From Zeimonas sediminis (GTDB taxonomy: Bacteria; Pseudomonadota; Gammaproteobacteria; Burkholderiales; Burkholderiaceae_E): DNA of 64,000 bases. Of this stretch, positions 27,761 through 38,707 are shown piece after piece (the stretch's first letter is position 1; every line of letters starts with the position of its first letter). Location of the stretch: contig NZ_JAMQYE010000002.1 of assembly GCF_023721795.1 (NCBI RefSeq), forward strand, positions 1 through 64,000. Direction: 5' to 3'. The notes below the pieces were generated by a model, which was not told where the DNA came from, did not search any database, and saw only the letters and a program-made list of their open reading frames with translations. Both the position numbers and the translations under genes were made by a program.

Positions 27761-27879
27761 GGCGACTCCGGTTGTAGGTCTTGTGGTCGGAAGGTGCGGT
27801 CAGGCGCCCGGATTTCAACTCTAACGCAAATCCGACGGCGGCGTGGCAAGCCCGCGGCCGCGGCGCGGCGGGCCCGCGC

Positions 27880-29301
27880 TCAGCGCGCTTGGGCGACGTA
27901 CGGGTTCGCCGAGGAGCGGAATTCGATCCGCAGCGGCGTGCCCTGCAGCTTGAAGCGGTCGCGAAACCAGCCTTCCAGGTAGCGGCGGTAGGTGTCGCCG
28001 ATGTTGTCGAGCCCGCTGCCGTGGATCACGATGATCGGGGGATTGCGGCCGCCCTGGTGCGCGTAGCGCATCTTGGGCCTGAAGGGCCCGCGCTTGGGCG
28101 GCGCCTGCTTATCGACGGCCTCCTGCAGTGCCCGGGTGAGCTTCGGCGTGGACAGCCGCGCGGTCGCCGCCGCGTAGGCCTCGTCGATCGCGCGCATCAG
28201 CGCGCCGATCCCGGTGCCCTTCAGCGCGGACAGGTGCAACAGCTTGGCGAAGCGCAGGAAGTGGAGCTTGCGGTCGAGCTCGCCGCGCAGGCGCTCGCGC
28301 GTCTCGGCGTCGGCCAGGTCCCACTTGTTGACCGCGACGACCAGCGCCCGGCCGGCCTCGAGGATGTAGCTGGCGATCGTGGCGTCCTGGTCCGAGACCT
28401 GCTCGGTCGCGTCGAGCAGCAGCACGCAGACGTTGCTGTCCTCGATCGACTGCAGCGTCTTGACGACCGAGAACTTCTCGACCATGTCGGTGACCTTGCC
28501 CCGGCGCCGCAGGCCCGCGGTGTCGATCAGCGTGTAGGGCTTGCCGCCGCGCTCGAACTCGATCGCGACCGAGTCGCGGGTCGTGCCGGGCTGGTCGAAG
28601 GCGATCAGCCGCTCCTCGCCGAGCAGCGTGTTGATCAGCGTGGACTTGCCGGCGTTCGGGCGGCCGACGACCGCGACCCGGACCCGTCGGGGTTCTTCGG
28701 GCCCCGCCGCCCCCTCGGCCCCGGGCGCGGTCTCGCCGCCCTCGCCGCCCTCGCCGCTCTCGAAGCCCTCGCCCTCGGGCTGCGGCTCGGGCATGCCCGC
28801 GTCGCCCATGTGCTCGAACGCGATCTCGACCAGGTCGCGAACCCCGTCGCCGTGGGCGGCGGAGATCGGCAAGGGATCGCCCAGCCCGAGCTCGTGGAAC
28901 TCGGCGGCGACCTGGGCGCGCGGCATGCCCTCGGTCTTGTTGACCGCGACGAACACGCGCTGGGCGGTGCGGCGCAGCTCGCGCGCGATCTCCATGTCGT
29001 GCGCGGTCAGGCCCTCGCGGCCATCGACCACGAAGACGACGGTGTCGGACTCGAGCACCGCCTGCCGCGTCTGCCTGGCCATCTCGGCGGCGATCCCGGA
29101 CTTGGCGACCGGCTCGAACCCGCCGCTGTCGATGACGATGAACGCGCGCTCGCCGCTGCGCCCTCGCCCGTACTGGCGGTCGCGGGTCAGCCCCGGCACG
29201 TCGGCGACCAGCGCCGCGCGGCTGCGGGTGAGCCGGTTGAACAGCGTCGACTTTCCGACGTTGGGGCGCCCGACCAGCGCGAGGACCGGAAGCCTGGCCA
29301 T
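27880..29301 (-). CDS. der: Ribosome-assembly GTPase Der (EngA)
   Basis: A 473-residue double GTPase needed for 50S subunit maturation. First G domain GRPNVGKST with DSGGF; second GRPNAGKST with [11 protein letters not shown]-terminal KH-like domain ending near the Arg-rich tail. The linker between the G domains is a Glu/Gly-rich stretch of about 35 residues containing EGGEGGE. It lies 4 bp downstream of bamB, an arrangement conserved in proteobacteria. Confidence 0.97.
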   Translation of the reverse strand: MARLPVLALVGRPNVGKSTLFNRLTRSRAALVADVPGLTRDRQYGRGRSGERAFIVIDSGGFEPVAKSGIAAEMARQTRQAVLESDTVVFVVDGREGLTAHDMEIARELRRTAQRVFVAVNKTEGMPRAQVAAEFHELGLGDPLPISAAHGDGVRDLVEIAFEHMGDAGMPEPQPEGEGFESGEGGEGGETAPGAEGAAGPEEPRRVRVAVVGRPNAGKSTLINTLLGEERLIAFDQPGTTRDSVAIEFERGGKPYTLIDTAGLRRRGKVTDMVEKFSVVKTLQSIEDSNVCVLLLDATEQVSDQDATIASYILEAGRALVVAVNKWDLADAETRERLRGELDRKLHFLRFAKLLHLSALKGTGIGALMRAIDEAYAAATARLSTPKLTRALQEAVDKQAPPKRGPFRPKMRYAHQGGRNPPIIVIHGSGLDNIGDTYRRYLEGWFRDRFKLQGTPLRIEFRSSANPYVAQAR

Positions 29302-29305
29302 CGAT

Positions 29306-30439
29306 TCAGTCCAGCGCCACGGCCTGCAGGCTGCCGCCGCTGGTCTGCACGATCGCCAGGTTGCGCCAGCGAGCCGGCGCGCCGACGATCGGGCTGCCGT
29401 CGGTCGACGATCTGGCGAGCAGCGCGCCGTCGTCGCGAGACAGCAGGTGCAGCATTCCCAGCGAGTCGCCGACCAGCACCTGGGACGCGGCCAGCAGCGG
29501 CGCCGAAGGCTGTCGGCGCTTCAGCGCGTCCTGGCGCCACAGGCTGGCGCCGCTGCGCGAAACGGAGTGCAGGACGCCGTCCGAATCGACCGCCACCACC
29601 TGCCGCGAATCGAGGTCGATGCCGGCCGCCGCGGCCAGATCCCGTCCCCAGGCCGCGCGGCCGGTCGAGGTGTCGAGACAGGCGATGCGGCCCTGCCAGG
29701 CGGCAGCGCAGACCTCGCCGCCGCTGATCAGCGGCGAGCCGACGACGTCGGCGATCCGCTCGATCTCGTTCGATCCGCGCGGCAGGCCGATCGCCGCCTC
29801 CCAGCGCTGGGCGCCGCTCTGCAGCGACAGGGCGACCAACCGGCCGCCGGGCAGGCCGACGTAGGCGCTGGAGGTGTCCATCGCGATCGCCGCGGTCTGC
29901 CGCAGCACGAGGGCCGGCGACTGCCGGTCGAAGGTCCAGCGGCGCTTGCCGGTCTCCAGGTCGAATGCCGAGACCCGGTTGTCGCTGGCGCGCACGATCG
30001 CCAGCCCGAGGCCGACGGCGGGCACGGTGACGATCTCGGCGCCGGCCTGGGTGCTCCAGCGCTGAGCGCCGTCGCGATCGAGCGCGATCAGCGATCCGTC
30101 GCGCGCCGCGACGACCGTGGTCGTGCCGTCGCTGCCCACCCCGGCAATCAGCGGCTTGCCGAGCTCGACGCGCCAGGCGACCCGCCCCGACTCGGCGTCG
30201 AGCCGCGCCACGACGCCTGCGCGAGAAGCGGCAAGGACCGAGTCCCCGACCACCAGCGGCTGGAAGCCGATCCCGCCGGCGCCGATCGGGTACGACCATG
30301 CGGTCCGCATGCTCGCCGCGCCGCTGACCGGCGGCAACTCGGGCAGCTTCGGCTTGGACGACGACCAGAAGCCGCAGCCGGCGGCCAGGACGGCGGTGGC
30401 GAGGCCCGCCGCCAGCAGGCGAAGCCGGGCGGTGATCAC
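29306..30439 (-). CDS. bamB: Outer-membrane assembly lipoprotein BamB
   Basis: A 377-residue beta-propeller lipoprotein of the BAM complex that inserts outer-membrane proteins. The signal peptide ends in lipobox LAAGC (Cys about 22). PQQ-like blades repeat through the mature part, for example [20 protein letters not shown] and [10 protein letters not shown]. The GTG start at 30439 overlaps the yfgM stop as GTGA, so it is likely translationally coupled. Confidence 0.95.
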   Translation of the reverse strand: MITARLRLLAAGLATAVLAAGCGFWSSSKPKLPELPPVSGAASMRTAWSYPIGAGGIGFQPLVVGDSVLAASRAGVVARLDAESGRVAWRVELGKPLIAGVGSDGTTTVVAARDGSLIALDRDGAQRWSTQAGAEIVTVPAVGLGLAIVRASDNRVSAFDLETGKRRWTFDRQSPALVLRQTAAIAMDTSSAYVGLPGGRLVALSLQSGAQRWEAAIGLPRGSNEIERIADVVGSPLISGGEVCAAAWQGRIACLDTSTGRAAWGRDLAAAAGIDLDSRQVVAVDSDGVLHSVSRSGASLWRQDALKRRQPSAPLLAASQVLVGDSLGMLHLLSRDDGALLARSSTDGSPIVGAPARWRNLAIVQTSGGSLQAVALD

Positions 30440-31074
30440 GCCGAGCCTCCGCCGATCGCGTCGAGCTTGATCTGGACCAGCCGGCGCAGCGCGCTGTCGT
30501 TGCCCAGCAGGCCGAGCGCTTCCTGGTACGCGGCCCGGGCCTCGGCCGGCTTGCCCTGCGCCACCAGCAGGTCGCCGCGTCGATCGGCGAAGGCCGCGGC
30601 GTAGCTCTTCTCGGCCGGCGCTGCGAGCAGCTTCAGCGCCTCGTCGTAGGCCTTCTCGTCGAGCAGGATCGCCGCCAGCCCGAGCCTGGCCTGGTCGCGG
30701 AAGGCGGGGTCGCGGGCGTTCTCGACCGCCCATTGCAGCGGGACCTTGGCGGCCTTCGCATCGCCGGCCTCGACGTAGGCATCGGCCGCGACCAGCGCCG
30801 CCATCTGCGCCCAGGCGGTGCCGCCGTAGTCGGCGAAGATCCGGCCGGCCGCCTCGCGGACCTTGCCGACGTCCTTCGCGCCGGCGGCCTCGCGCAGCTG
30901 GTCGTAGGCCTGCGAGGCCTGCGCCGACTGGTTCGTCTGGTACCACTGCCAGCCGCGCCAGCCCGCCCAGGACAGCGCGACGACCAGCACGACGGTCAGG
31001 ATGAAATTCCCGTACTTGTGCCAGAACGCCTTCAGGTTCTCCAGCTGTTCCTGTTCTTCGAGGTCGTAAGCCAT
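30436..31074 (-). CDS. YfgM-like TPR protein, SecYEG/BamB partner
   Basis: A 212-residue protein with a cytosolic acidic start (YDLEEQEQLENLKAFWHKYG), one transmembrane helix (about 23-43) and a periplasmic region of tetratricopeptide-like helices. It matches the YfgM family, an ancillary subunit at the Sec translocon that hands proteins to periplasmic chaperones in E. coli. It sits between hisS and bamB as in many proteobacteria. Confidence 0.9.
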   Translation of the reverse strand: MAYDLEEQEQLENLKAFWHKYGNFILTVVLVVALSWAGWRGWQWYQTNQSAQASQAYDQLREAAGAKDVGKVREAAGRIFADYGGTAWAQMAALVAADAYVEAGDAKAAKVPLQWAVENARDPAFRDQARLGLAAILLDEKAYDEALKLLAAPAEKSYAAAFADRRGDLLVAQGKPAEARAAYQEALGLLGNDSALRRLVQIKLDAIGGGSA

Positions 31075-31114
31075 GTCTTGAATCGGTTTGCGGTTGGAGC
31101 GCCGCGGCGCCCGG

Positions 31115-32443
31115 TCAGTGCGAGGCCTCGCCGGAGATCGCGTCGGCCAGCGCCTCGGCGACGCGATCGAGCGGCACCGTGGACTGCCTGCCGGCGCCGC
31201 TTCCGGCGTCTTCGCCGCGCAGCCACTTGATCGAGGCCTCGCCGCGCGCCACCTCGTCCACGCCCAGGATCAGCGCGAACTGCGCGCCGCTCGCGTCGGC
31301 CCTGCGGAACTGCGACTTGAAGCTGCCGCCGCCGCAGTGGAGCAATACGTCGAGGCCGGTGTCGCGGATCCGCTCGGCGGCCTGCATCGCGGCCTCGAGC
31401 GTTGCATCGCCGTGATGCACGATGTAGACGTCGCATTGTGCCTGCGCCGGCTCGCCCCCCTGCGCGCGCATCAGCTCGAGCACCCGCTCGACCCCCATCG
31501 CGAAGCCGCAGGCCGGCGCGGGCTTGCCGCCGAGCATCTCGACGAGCGGATCATAGCGGCCGCCGCCGCAGATCGTGAGCTGCGTGCCGCCGAGGTCGGC
31601 GACCCACTCGAACACGGTCAGGTTGTAGTAGTCGAGCCCGCGCACCAGCCTCGGGTTGATCCGGAACGGCAGGTTCTGCGCGCGCAGCAGCGCCTGCAGC
31701 CGGTCGAAGTGGGCGAGCGACTCGGCGCCCAGGAAGTCGATCAGCTTCGGCGCGGATTCGACGATGCCGCGCATATCGGGGTTCTTGGTGTCCAGGATGC
31801 GAAGCGGATTGCTGTGCAGCCGGCGCGCGGCATCGGCGTCGAGCTCGTCGCGCCGGGCCTCGAAGTGCGCGATCAGCGCCTCGCGATGGGCGCGCCGCTC
31901 GTGCGAGGCGCCCAGCGAGTTGATCTCGAGCGAGACGCCGGACAGCCCCAGCTGGTCCCAGAGCCGCTGGCACATCAGGATGACCTCGGCGTCGGCATCG
32001 GGCCCGGCCAGCCCGAGCGCCTCGGCGCCGACCTGGTGGAACTGCCGGTAGCGCCCCTTCTGCGGGCGCTCGTGGCGGAACATCGGCCCCGCGTACCACA
32101 GCCGCTTCGGCCCGTCGTAGAGCAGGTTGTGCTCGATCGCCGCGCGCACCACGCCCGCCGTGTTCTCGGGGCGCAGGGTCAGGTCCTCTCCGTTCAGCTG
32201 GTCGGTGAAGGAGTACATCTCCTTCTCGACGATGTCGGTCACCTCGCCGATTCCGCGCACGAACAGCCGCGTGTGCTCGACGATCGGCGTGCGGATCTGC
32301 CGGTAGCCGTAGGCGCGCACCGTATCGGCGACCGCTTCCTCGAACGCACGCCAGAGCGGCTCGTCGGCGGGCAGGATGTCGTTCATGCCGCGCACGCCGT
32401 TCAGCTTCGTCGGCGCGCTGCGGTTCGGATTGTCGTCGTGCAT
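31115..32443 (-). CDS. hisS: Histidyl-tRNA synthetase
   Basis: A 442-residue class II synthetase. N-terminal [10 protein letters not shown]; motif 2 region [11 protein letters not shown] and [16 protein letters not shown]; histidine motifs [13 protein letters not shown] and GGGRYD; C-terminal anticodon domain from about 345. All catalytic motifs are present, unlike the HisZ paralogue at 22645. It lies between ispG and yfgM in the conserved run. Confidence 0.97.
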   Translation of the reverse strand: MHDDNPNRSAPTKLNGVRGMNDILPADEPLWRAFEEAVADTVRAYGYRQIRTPIVEHTRLFVRGIGEVTDIVEKEMYSFTDQLNGEDLTLRPENTAGVVRAAIEHNLLYDGPKRLWYAGPMFRHERPQKGRYRQFHQVGAEALGLAGPDADAEVILMCQRLWDQLGLSGVSLEINSLGASHERRAHREALIAHFEARRDELDADAARRLHSNPLRILDTKNPDMRGIVESAPKLIDFLGAESLAHFDRLQALLRAQNLPFRINPRLVRGLDYYNLTVFEWVADLGGTQLTICGGGRYDPLVEMLGGKPAPACGFAMGVERVLELMRAQGGEPAQAQCDVYIVHHGDATLEAAMQAAERIRDTGLDVLLHCGGGSFKSQFRRADASGAQFALILGVDEVARGEASIKWLRGEDAGSGAGRQSTVPLDRVAEALADAISGEASH

Positions 32444-32488
32444 CGTTGTCGTTCGGTTCTCTGGACGCCGGCCGTTCGCCGCGCGGGC

Positions 32489-33823
32489 TCAGGCGTCCGC
32501 CTGCTCGGCGGCGCCGGCGTGCGCTGACGGTCGTGGCGCGTAGCGGCGGCGCACGTAGTCGTCGACGATCGCCTGAAACTCCTCGGCGATGCGCTCGCCC
32601 TTCAGCGTGACGGTGCGCTCGCCGTCGACGAAGACCGGCGCCACCGGCGCCTCGCCCGAGCCGGGCAGCGAAATGCCGATGTTTGCGTGCTTGCTCTCGC
32701 CCGGCCCGTTGACCACGCAGCCCATGACGGCGACCTGCATCGACTCGACGCCAGGGTGGCTGATCCGCCACACCGGCATCTGCTCGCGCAGGTAGGCCTG
32801 GATCTTCTGGGCAAGCTCCTGGAAGAAGGTGCTGCTGGTGCGCCCGCAACCCGGGCAGGCCACCACCACGGGAGCGAAGGCGCGCAGGCCGAGCGACTGC
32901 AGGATCTCCTGCGCGACCACGACCTCCTTCGTGCGGTCGCCGCCCGGCTCCGGGGTCAGCGACACCCTGATCGTGTCTCCGATGCCCTCCTGGAGCAGCA
33001 CCGCCATCGCGGCGGTGGAAGCGACGATGCCCTTGCTGCCCATGCCGGCCTCGGTGAGGCCGAGGTGAAGCGGCCAGTCGCAGCGCGCGGCCAGCGAGCG
33101 GTACACCGCGATCAGGTCCTGCGCATTCGACACCTTGGCCGACAGGCAGATCGCGTCGGCCGGCAGGCCGAGTTCGACCGCCCGCTCGGCGCTCTCGATC
33201 GCCGAGGTGACGAGCGCCTCGCGCATGACGGCCTGCGCGTCCCAGGGCTCGGGGCGCGCGGCGTTGCGGTCCATCAGCCGGGCCAGCAGGCCCTGGTCGA
33301 GGCTGCCCCAGTTCACGCCGATCCGCACCGGCTTGCCGTGGCGGCAGGCGATCTCGATCATCCGCGCGAAGTTGTCGTCGCGCTTGCTGGCGGACCCGAC
33401 GTTGCCCGGGTTGATCCGGTACTTCGACAGCGCCTGCGCGCAGTCGGGAAAGTCGGCCAGCAGCTTGTGGCCGTTGTAGTGGAAGTCGCCCACCAGCGGC
33501 GCGTCGACCCCCATGCGGTCGAGCTGCTCGCGGACCGCGGCCACCGCAGCCGCGGCGGCCGGCGAATTCACCGTGATCCGCACGATCTCGGACCCGGCCC
33601 GGGCGAGGTCCTTGACCTGGATGGCGGTGGCGATCGGGTCGGCGGTGTCGGTGTTGGTCATCGACTGCACGACGACCGGCGCATCGCCGCCGATCCGGAC
33701 CTCGCGCGCGCCCCAGCGGACGACGGTCTGGCGGGAAACGCGGCGGGCCGCCGGGCCCACCGGCATCGGCCGATCGGCGCCCGCCGGGCAGCCGGCCTGC
33801 GACAGTGCGGTCGGATCGCTCAT
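32489..33823 (-). CDS. ispG: (E)-4-hydroxy-3-methylbut-2-enyl-diphosphate synthase IspG
   Basis: A 444-residue iron-sulfur enzyme of the non-mevalonate isoprenoid pathway, converting MEcPP to HMBPP. The TIM barrel starts near [11 protein letters not shown], and the C-terminal [4Fe-4S] domain has CPGCGRT and [10 protein letters not shown]. The first about 30 residues are a non-conserved extension, so a later start is possible. It lies 14 bp upstream of no terminator and directly follows rodZ. Confidence 0.96.
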   Translation of the reverse strand: MSDPTALSQAGCPAGADRPMPVGPAARRVSRQTVVRWGAREVRIGGDAPVVVQSMTNTDTADPIATAIQVKDLARAGSEIVRITVNSPAAAAAVAAVREQLDRMGVDAPLVGDFHYNGHKLLADFPDCAQALSKYRINPGNVGSASKRDDNFARMIEIACRHGKPVRIGVNWGSLDQGLLARLMDRNAARPEPWDAQAVMREALVTSAIESAERAVELGLPADAICLSAKVSNAQDLIAVYRSLAARCDWPLHLGLTEAGMGSKGIVASTAAMAVLLQEGIGDTIRVSLTPEPGGDRTKEVVVAQEILQSLGLRAFAPVVVACPGCGRTSSTFFQELAQKIQAYLREQMPVWRISHPGVESMQVAVMGCVVNGPGESKHANIGISLPGSGEAPVAPVFVDGERTVTLKGERIAEEFQAIVDDYVRRRYAPRPSAHAGAAEQADA

Positions 33824-33837
33824 CGTTGCGCGGGGAA

Positions 33838-34974
33838 TCAGTCGAGGGTCAGTCGGGCCACGCCCTGCCGCGCCCGCGCCGCCAGGTCGACCGGCTTGCC
33901 GCCGCGCTCGAGCGTGACGTGCTCGGCGTTGCCGATCACCAGCGTCAGCGGCTTGCGCCCGCTGAGCTCGCGCTCGGTGCCGGGCTGCTGCAGGCCGGTG
34001 AGCAGGATCTTGCCGCCGGCCTCGCGGATCTCGACCCAGGACTCCCGCGCGAAGCGCAGGCGCAGGGTCTCGGTGCCCGACGCGCCAGCGGCCGGCGCGT
34101 CGGCGGCCTGGGCAGGCGCCGCGGACGGTGACGCCGACGATGAAGAGGCCGCAGCAGCCGAAGCGGCCGCGCCCGGCGATACCGCGCTCGGGGCCGCTGC
34201 CGAGGCCGACGCCGAGGCCGACGCCGAGCCGCCGGTGCCCGCGGCACCCGACGCCGCAGCGGGCGATCCGGGCGGCGAAGCCGGGGCCAGCGGAACCAGC
34301 GGCGCGAGCGAAACGCCGGCACCGCTCTCCTGGGCCTGGCCCGTTGCCGTCGCGCCCGCCGGAGCGACCGCAGCCGCGCCGCCCGTGGCGGTGCCTGCGG
34401 CGGGTGCGCCGCCCGACCCGGCCGCTGGAGCGGCGGCACCGTTCGAAGGCGCTGCCGGCTGGATCGAGGGCGCGGCCGACTGCGATTCCGCGAGGCCGGC
34501 CGTGTCGCCCCCCGCCTGTCGCTCGCCGAGCTCGAAGGCCGGGCCGAAGTAGAACACGATCGCGATGACTGCCGCGACGCCCAGCAGGATCCAGGCCAGC
34601 CGTCCGCCCGAGCCTCCGCCGCCGAAGCCGAAACTGCCGCCACGCGGCATCGGCGACTCGAGCGAGGCCGAGGCCTTCAACTCGGGCGCCGCGACCTGCG
34701 GGCCGAGCGACGAAAGCAGGGGCTCGACGTCGACGGCGATCGCCTTGCCGTAGGCGCGCAGCGCGGCGCGCACGAAGGCCTGGCCCGGCAGCGCCGGCCA
34801 GTCGCCGCGCTCGATCGCCTCGATCTGGCGGGTGGCCATGCCGAGGCGCGAGGCGACGTCGGACGCGCCCAGCCCCGCGGCCTGGCGGGCCGCGACCAGT
34901 TGCTCGACGGTGGACACCGCCTGCGTGCGCTGCTCGGCGGGTTCGCTCGCCTGGGTCTCGATCTGCTCGGTCAC
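33838..34974 (-). CDS. rodZ: RodZ-like cell-shape protein
   Basis: A 378-residue bitopic protein linking MreB to the envelope. A cytosolic Xre-type HTH (about 25-95, with [20 protein letters not shown]) is followed by one transmembrane helix (about 135-155). A linker of about 150 residues is almost all Ala, Ser, Gly and Pro. The C-terminal DUF4115 beta domain ([16 protein letters not shown]) ends the protein. The linker DNA contains five 6-bp GCCGAS units (34199-34228). The GTG start overlaps the pilF stop as GTGA. Confidence 0.9.
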   Translation of the reverse strand: MTEQIETQASEPAEQRTQAVSTVEQLVAARQAAGLGASDVASRLGMATRQIEAIERGDWPALPGQAFVRAALRAYGKAIAVDVEPLLSSLGPQVAAPELKASASLESPMPRGGSFGFGGGGSGGRLAWILLGVAAVIAIVFYFGPAFELGERQAGGDTAGLAESQSAAPSIQPAAPSNGAAAPAAGSGGAPAAGTATGGAAAVAPAGATATGQAQESGAGVSLAPLVPLAPASPPGSPAAASGAAGTGGSASASASASAAAPSAVSPGAAASAAAASSSSASPSAAPAQAADAPAAGASGTETLRLRFARESWVEIREAGGKILLTGLQQPGTERELSGRKPLTLVIGNAEHVTLERGGKPVDLAARARQGVARLTLD

Positions 34975-35831
34975 TCGCTGTATCTCCGTGCCGCGAGGAG
35001 CCCGGCCTCCGGCGAATCGGGAAACCGGCGCCGAAGCTGGGCGCCGAGGCTGGCCTCGGCGTCGCGGTTGCCGAGGGCCCGCTCGACCTTCAACGCGAGC
35101 CACAGCGTCTGCGCCGACGGCTCGAAGGTGTTGACGAGACGCTGGGCGTGAAAGCGGGCGCGCTCGAGATCGCCCCGCTTCAGGTAGATCTGGCCGAGGT
35201 TGAACATCGCGACCGGATTGGTCGCGTCGACCTGGAAGGCCCTCAGGAAATAGGACTCGGCGGTCTTCTCGTCGCCGAGGCGAAGCGCGCAGATGCCCGC
35301 GTTGTGCAGGGGCATCGTCGGCGTCTGGTAGAGCGGGTCGCGCAGCGCCTGCTCGAAGCGCGCGATCGAATCGCGCTCGCGACCGGTCTGGCACAGGAAC
35401 CAGCCGTAGTTGTTGTTCAGGTTCGCGTCGTTGGGCGCCAGGCGCAGCCCGCGCTGGAAGCTCTCCTCGGCCCGCTCGCGATCGTTCAGCGCCATGTAGA
35501 CCAGGCCCAGCATGCCGAAGGCGCCCGGATATTCGGGGTCGGCGCGCAGCGCCTGGCCGATCTCGTCGAGCGCGACCTGGTAGTTGCGCTGCTGGTAGTA
35601 GCCGGCGGCGAGCTCGACCCGGATGCGCGCCCGCCGGCGAGCGTCGCTCTCCTCGCCCGATCCGGGCACGACTGCCACCGAGCCGTCGCGCGAGGACTCG
35701 GCCTGGCCCGCGCCGGGTCGCCCATCGGCGGCGCACCCCGCGAGCAGCGCGACGAGGACCGTGGCAAGCAGCGCGACGAGCCGCTGCGCGATCCCGCTGC
35801 CGGGGGCGAAGAAACGATCGGCGCCGGTCAT
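34971..35831 (-). CDS. pilF: Type IV pilus biogenesis/stability lipoprotein PilF (PilW)
   Basis: A 286-residue outer-membrane lipoprotein. The signal peptide ends in lipobox LLAGC (Cys about 33), followed by TPR repeats (about 72-250, e.g. [18 protein letters not shown]). In Pseudomonas PilF is the pilotin for secretin PilQ assembly. Its place between rlmN and rodZ is conserved. The ATG overlaps the rlmN stop as ATGA. Confidence 0.9.
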   Translation of the reverse strand: MTGADRFFAPGSGIAQRLVALLATVLVALLAGCAADGRPGAGQAESSRDGSVAVVPGSGEESDARRRARIRVELAAGYYQQRNYQVALDEIGQALRADPEYPGAFGMLGLVYMALNDRERAEESFQRGLRLAPNDANLNNNYGWFLCQTGRERDSIARFEQALRDPLYQTPTMPLHNAGICALRLGDEKTAESYFLRAFQVDATNPVAMFNLGQIYLKRGDLERARFHAQRLVNTFEPSAQTLWLALKVERALGNRDAEASLGAQLRRRFPDSPEAGLLAARRYSE

Positions 35832-37054
35832 CGGGCCTCCGCCACGGCGATCACCGGCCGACCGCGGGCGTCCATCCGCTGCCGCAGCCTGGTGCGGTCC
35901 TGCACCTCGCCCGCGAGCTGGCCGCAGGCGGCATCGATGTCGTCACCGCGCGTGCGGCGCACCGTGGTGACGATGCCGGCATCGACCAGACGCTGCGCGA
36001 AGGCCTTGATGCGCTCCGGCCGCGACTTGCGCAGCCCGGATGCCGGGAAGGGATTGAACGGGATCAGGTTGAACTTGCAGGGCACGTCGCGCACCAGCGC
36101 CACGAGCTCCTCGGCATGCCGGTCGGAATCGTTGACGCCGTCGAGCATCACGTACTCGAAGGTGATGAAGTCGCGCGGCGCCTTTTCCAGGTAGCGGCGG
36201 CAGGCCGCGAGCAGCTCGGCCAGCGGGTACTTGCGATTGAGCGGCACCAGTTCGTCGCGCAGCGCGTCGTTCGGCGCGTGCAGCGAGACTGCCAGCGCGA
36301 CCGGGCAGTCTTCCCGCAGCCGGTCCATCATCGGCACCACACCCGAGGTGGACACTGTGACCCGGCGCTTCGAGAGCCCGTAGGCGTTGTCGTCGAGCAT
36401 GATGCGCAGCGCGACCAGCGTTGCCGCGTAGTTCTGCAGCGGCTCGCCCATGCCCATGAAGACCACGTTGCTGACCACCCGGTCCTCGGCAACGCCCTTC
36501 TCGCGGGCGTAAGCGCCGAGCGCCCGGTTCGCGTGCCACAGCTGGGCGACGATCTCGTGCGCATGGAGGTTGCGCGAGAAGCCCTGCTTGCCGGTGGAGC
36601 AGAACACGCAGTTGACCGCGCAGCCGGCCTGGGTCGACACGCACAGCGTGCCGCGGTCGGCCTCGGGGATGAAGACGGTCTCGACCGCGTTGCCGCCGCC
36701 GACGTCGAGCAGCCACTTGCGGGTGCCGTCGGCCGAGACGTGGTCACTGACGACCGCCGGCGCCTGCACGACCGCCCGCTGCCGCAGCAGCTCGCGAAAG
36801 TCCTTCGCGAGGTCGGTCATCGCGTCGAAGTCGGCCTCGCCGCGCTGGTGCACCCAGCGCATCAGCTGGCGGGCGCGGAAGGGTTTCTGGCCCCACTGCG
36901 CGCACAGCTGCGCCAGCCCATCGGCATCGAGGCCGAGCAGGTTGACCGGCTGCCGCGCGGTCGCCGGCTGCGCGGGACCGGCGCCGGCGCGCGGCGCGCC
37001 CGCCTCGAGCGCAACGGGATCGCTGGGCTGCACGCTTTGGGTCGACTCGGGCAT
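35828..37054 (-). CDS. rlmN: Dual-specificity 23S rRNA/tRNA adenine-C2 methyltransferase RlmN
   Basis: A 408-residue radical-SAM enzyme that methylates A2503 of 23S rRNA and A37 of some tRNAs. The radical-SAM cluster motif is CAVNCVFC, with the downstream [11 protein letters not shown]; the resolving cysteine is in the C-terminal [14 protein letters not shown]. The N-terminal about 35 residues are an Ala/Pro-rich extension before the conserved [10 protein letters not shown]. It lies 23 bp after ndk. Confidence 0.96.
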   Translation of the reverse strand: MPESTQSVQPSDPVALEAGAPRAGAGPAQPATARQPVNLLGLDADGLAQLCAQWGQKPFRARQLMRWVHQRGEADFDAMTDLAKDFRELLRQRAVVQAPAVVSDHVSADGTRKWLLDVGGGNAVETVFIPEADRGTLCVSTQAGCAVNCVFCSTGKQGFSRNLHAHEIVAQLWHANRALGAYAREKGVAEDRVVSNVVFMGMGEPLQNYAATLVALRIMLDDNAYGLSKRRVTVSTSGVVPMMDRLREDCPVALAVSLHAPNDALRDELVPLNRKYPLAELLAACRRYLEKAPRDFITFEYVMLDGVNDSDRHAEELVALVRDVPCKFNLIPFNPFPASGLRKSRPERIKAFAQRLVDAGIVTTVRRTRGDDIDAACGQLAGEVQDRTRLRQRMDARGRPVIAVAEAR

Positions 37055-37077
37055 TCCGGGGCCGGCGCTCGCCTCGC

Positions 37078-37503
37078 TCAGCGCGAGTGGATGTTCATCG
37101 CCGGGAAGAAGAAGGCGATTTCGACCGCCGCGGTCTCGGCAGCGTCGGAGCCGTGCACCGCATTGGCGTCGATGCTGTCGGCAAAGTCGGCCCGGATCGT
37201 GCCCGGCGCGGCCTTCTTCGGGTCGGTGGCGCCCATCAGGTCGCGGTTCTTCAGGATCGCGCCTTCGCCTTCGAGCACCTGGACCATCACCGGGCCGGAC
37301 ACCATGAAGTCGACCAGGTCCTTGAAGAACGGGCGCTCCTTGTGCACGGCGTAGAAGGCCTCGGCCTCGCCGCGCGAAAGGTGCATCATGCGCGCCGCGA
37401 TCACCTTCAGACCCGCGTTCTCGAAGCGGGAGTAGATCTGTCCGATCACGTTCTTGGCGACGGCATCGGGCTTGATGATCGAGAGGGTACGTTCGACGGC
37501 CAT
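37078..37503 (-). CDS. ndk: Nucleoside diphosphate kinase
   Basis: A 141-residue enzyme, the usual length, that balances nucleoside triphosphate pools by phosphate transfer through a histidine. The active-site signature is [12 protein letters not shown], with His in it. N-terminal [15 protein letters not shown] is conserved. The start at 37503 matches the family; an in-frame ATG six codons upstream gives a non-conserved extension. It is the first gene of the 17-gene minus-strand run. Confidence 0.98.
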   Translation of the reverse strand: MAVERTLSIIKPDAVAKNVIGQIYSRFENAGLKVIAARMMHLSRGEAEAFYAVHKERPFFKDLVDFMVSGPVMVQVLEGEGAILKNRDLMGATDPKKAAPGTIRADFADSIDANAVHGSDAAETAAVEIAFFFPAMNIHSR

Positions 37504-37667
37504 GGCTGATCCAGTTGTCACTTGGAGAGAGGTTATGGGAGTGGCGTGAAAAAGTGTTGAAAATGAGTGGTTTACGACAGCTTTTCACGAATTTGCGTAA
37601 TCGAGCAGTTTAACATAGGCGCTGCGATTCCCGATCGGGTCAAGCCCTTGCCCGGCCCGGGAATCGC

Positions 37668-37696
37668 TTGAAGCCCGGGGGCTTTGCCCCTACATT
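37668..37696 (+). promoter_or_regulatory. Promoter of the yccA-type gene
   Basis: TTGAAG (37668-37673), a 17-bp spacer and TACATT (37691-37696) predict a start near 37703 and a 93-base leader. The 292-bp region from 37504 to 37795 otherwise holds the ndk promoter area and a comparatively AT-rich stretch (37540-37615); I see no further gene there. Confidence 0.62.
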
Positions 37697-37795
37697 CGCG
37701 CCGAGCCTGCAAGGATGCGGCTCCGGGCGCGACCGAGCCCACGTAGAAGTCCCTTTTCCACAGCGGTCCCATTCCTTCACGAGGAGAACCACCTG

Positions 37796-38506
37796 ATGGC
37801 ATACGAGCAAAACCAACTGCGTGAGCCGGGTTTCGGCGGCGCGACCGGCGCGCTGGGCGCCGCCACGCGCAACCGCGTCCTGCGCAACACCTACGGGCTG
37901 CTCGCACTGTCGATGATCCCGACCGTGCTGGGCGCGTACGTCGGCGTCCAGGCTGGCTTCAGCTTCTTCGCCGGCAGCCCCTTCATCGGGCTGATGGTGT
38001 TCCTGGGCGTAGCCTTCGGATTCTTCTTCGCGATCGAGAAGTTCAAGAACAGCGGCATCGGCGTGGCGCTGCTGCTCGGCTTCACCTTCTTCATGGGCCT
38101 GATGCTGTCGCGCCTGGTCGGCGCGGTGCTGGGCATGTCGAACGGGGCCAGTCTCGTGATGACCGCGTTCGGCGGCACGGCCGGCATCTTCGCGGTCATG
38201 GCCACGGTGGCCACCGTGTCAAAGCGCGACTTCACCGGCATGGGCAAGTGGCTGTTCGTCGGCTTCCTGGTGATCTTCTTCGCCGCGATCGCCAACATCT
38301 GGCTGCAGATGCCCGCGCTCACGCTGACCGTGTCCGCCCTGGCCATCCTGATCTTCTCGGCCTTCATCCTGGTGGACCTGCAGCGCATCGTGCAAGGCGG
38401 CGAGACGAACTACGTGACCGCCACGCTGTCGATCTACCTGAGCGTGTACAACGTGTTCAGCAACCTGCTGATGATGCTCGGCATCTTCGGCGGCAACGAC
38501 GACTGA
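37796..38506 (+). CDS. Bax inhibitor-1/YccA family membrane protein
   Basis: A 236-residue protein with seven predicted transmembrane helices and the BI-1 family segment LMLSRLVGAVLG, with conserved acidic residues in the last helices (ILVDLQRIVQGGE). In E. coli YccA binds FtsH and HflKC and inhibits FtsH degradation of SecY. Here it lies near hflKC but on the opposite strand, with its own promoter and terminator. The ribosome site GAGGAG precedes the ATG. Confidence 0.92.
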   Translation: MAYEQNQLREPGFGGATGALGAATRNRVLRNTYGLLALSMIPTVLGAYVGVQAGFSFFAGSPFIGLMVFLGVAFGFFFAIEKFKNSGIGVALLLGFTFFMGLMLSRLVGAVLGMSNGASLVMTAFGGTAGIFAVMATVATVSKRDFTGMGKWLFVGFLVIFFAAIANIWLQMPALTLTVSALAILIFSAFILVDLQRIVQGGETNYVTATLSIYLSVYNVFSNLLMMLGIFGGNDD

Positions 38507-38545
38507 CCGGCCCGCGGGCGCCCAGCCAGGCGCCCCGGCATTCAA

Positions 38546-38574
38546 GGGCCGCCCTCGGGCGGCCTTCTTTTTTC
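38546..38574 (+). terminator. Intrinsic terminator of the yccA-type gene
   Basis: GGCCGCC-CTCG-GGCGGCC, a 7-bp GC stem, followed by TTCTTTTTTCT. It lies about 40 bases after the stop. Confidence 0.9.
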
Positions 38575-38593
38575 TCCCTTCCCCCTTCCCTCC

Positions 38594-38707
38594 CTAGGCC
38601 TTCACGCCAAGCGGCACGCTGGACGCCTTGAACAGCGCGGTCGCGCCGCCGCCGGGCGTGACGGCGGCAATCTTGCCCTCGAGGCCGTTGCGCTCGCCGG
38701 TCTTCAC
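38594..38707 (-). CDS. Hypothetical 37-residue ORF coupled to rlmD
   Basis: A 37-codon frame begins with GTG at 38707, whose GTGA overlaps the rlmD stop in the same way as the other coupled genes here, and ends just before the yccA terminator. The product (starting [13 protein letters not shown]) is basic and has no motif that I recognise. It could equally be chance 3' sequence of rlmD. Confidence 0.35.
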   Translation of the reverse strand: MKTGERNGLEGKIAAVTPGGGATALFKASSVPLGVKA

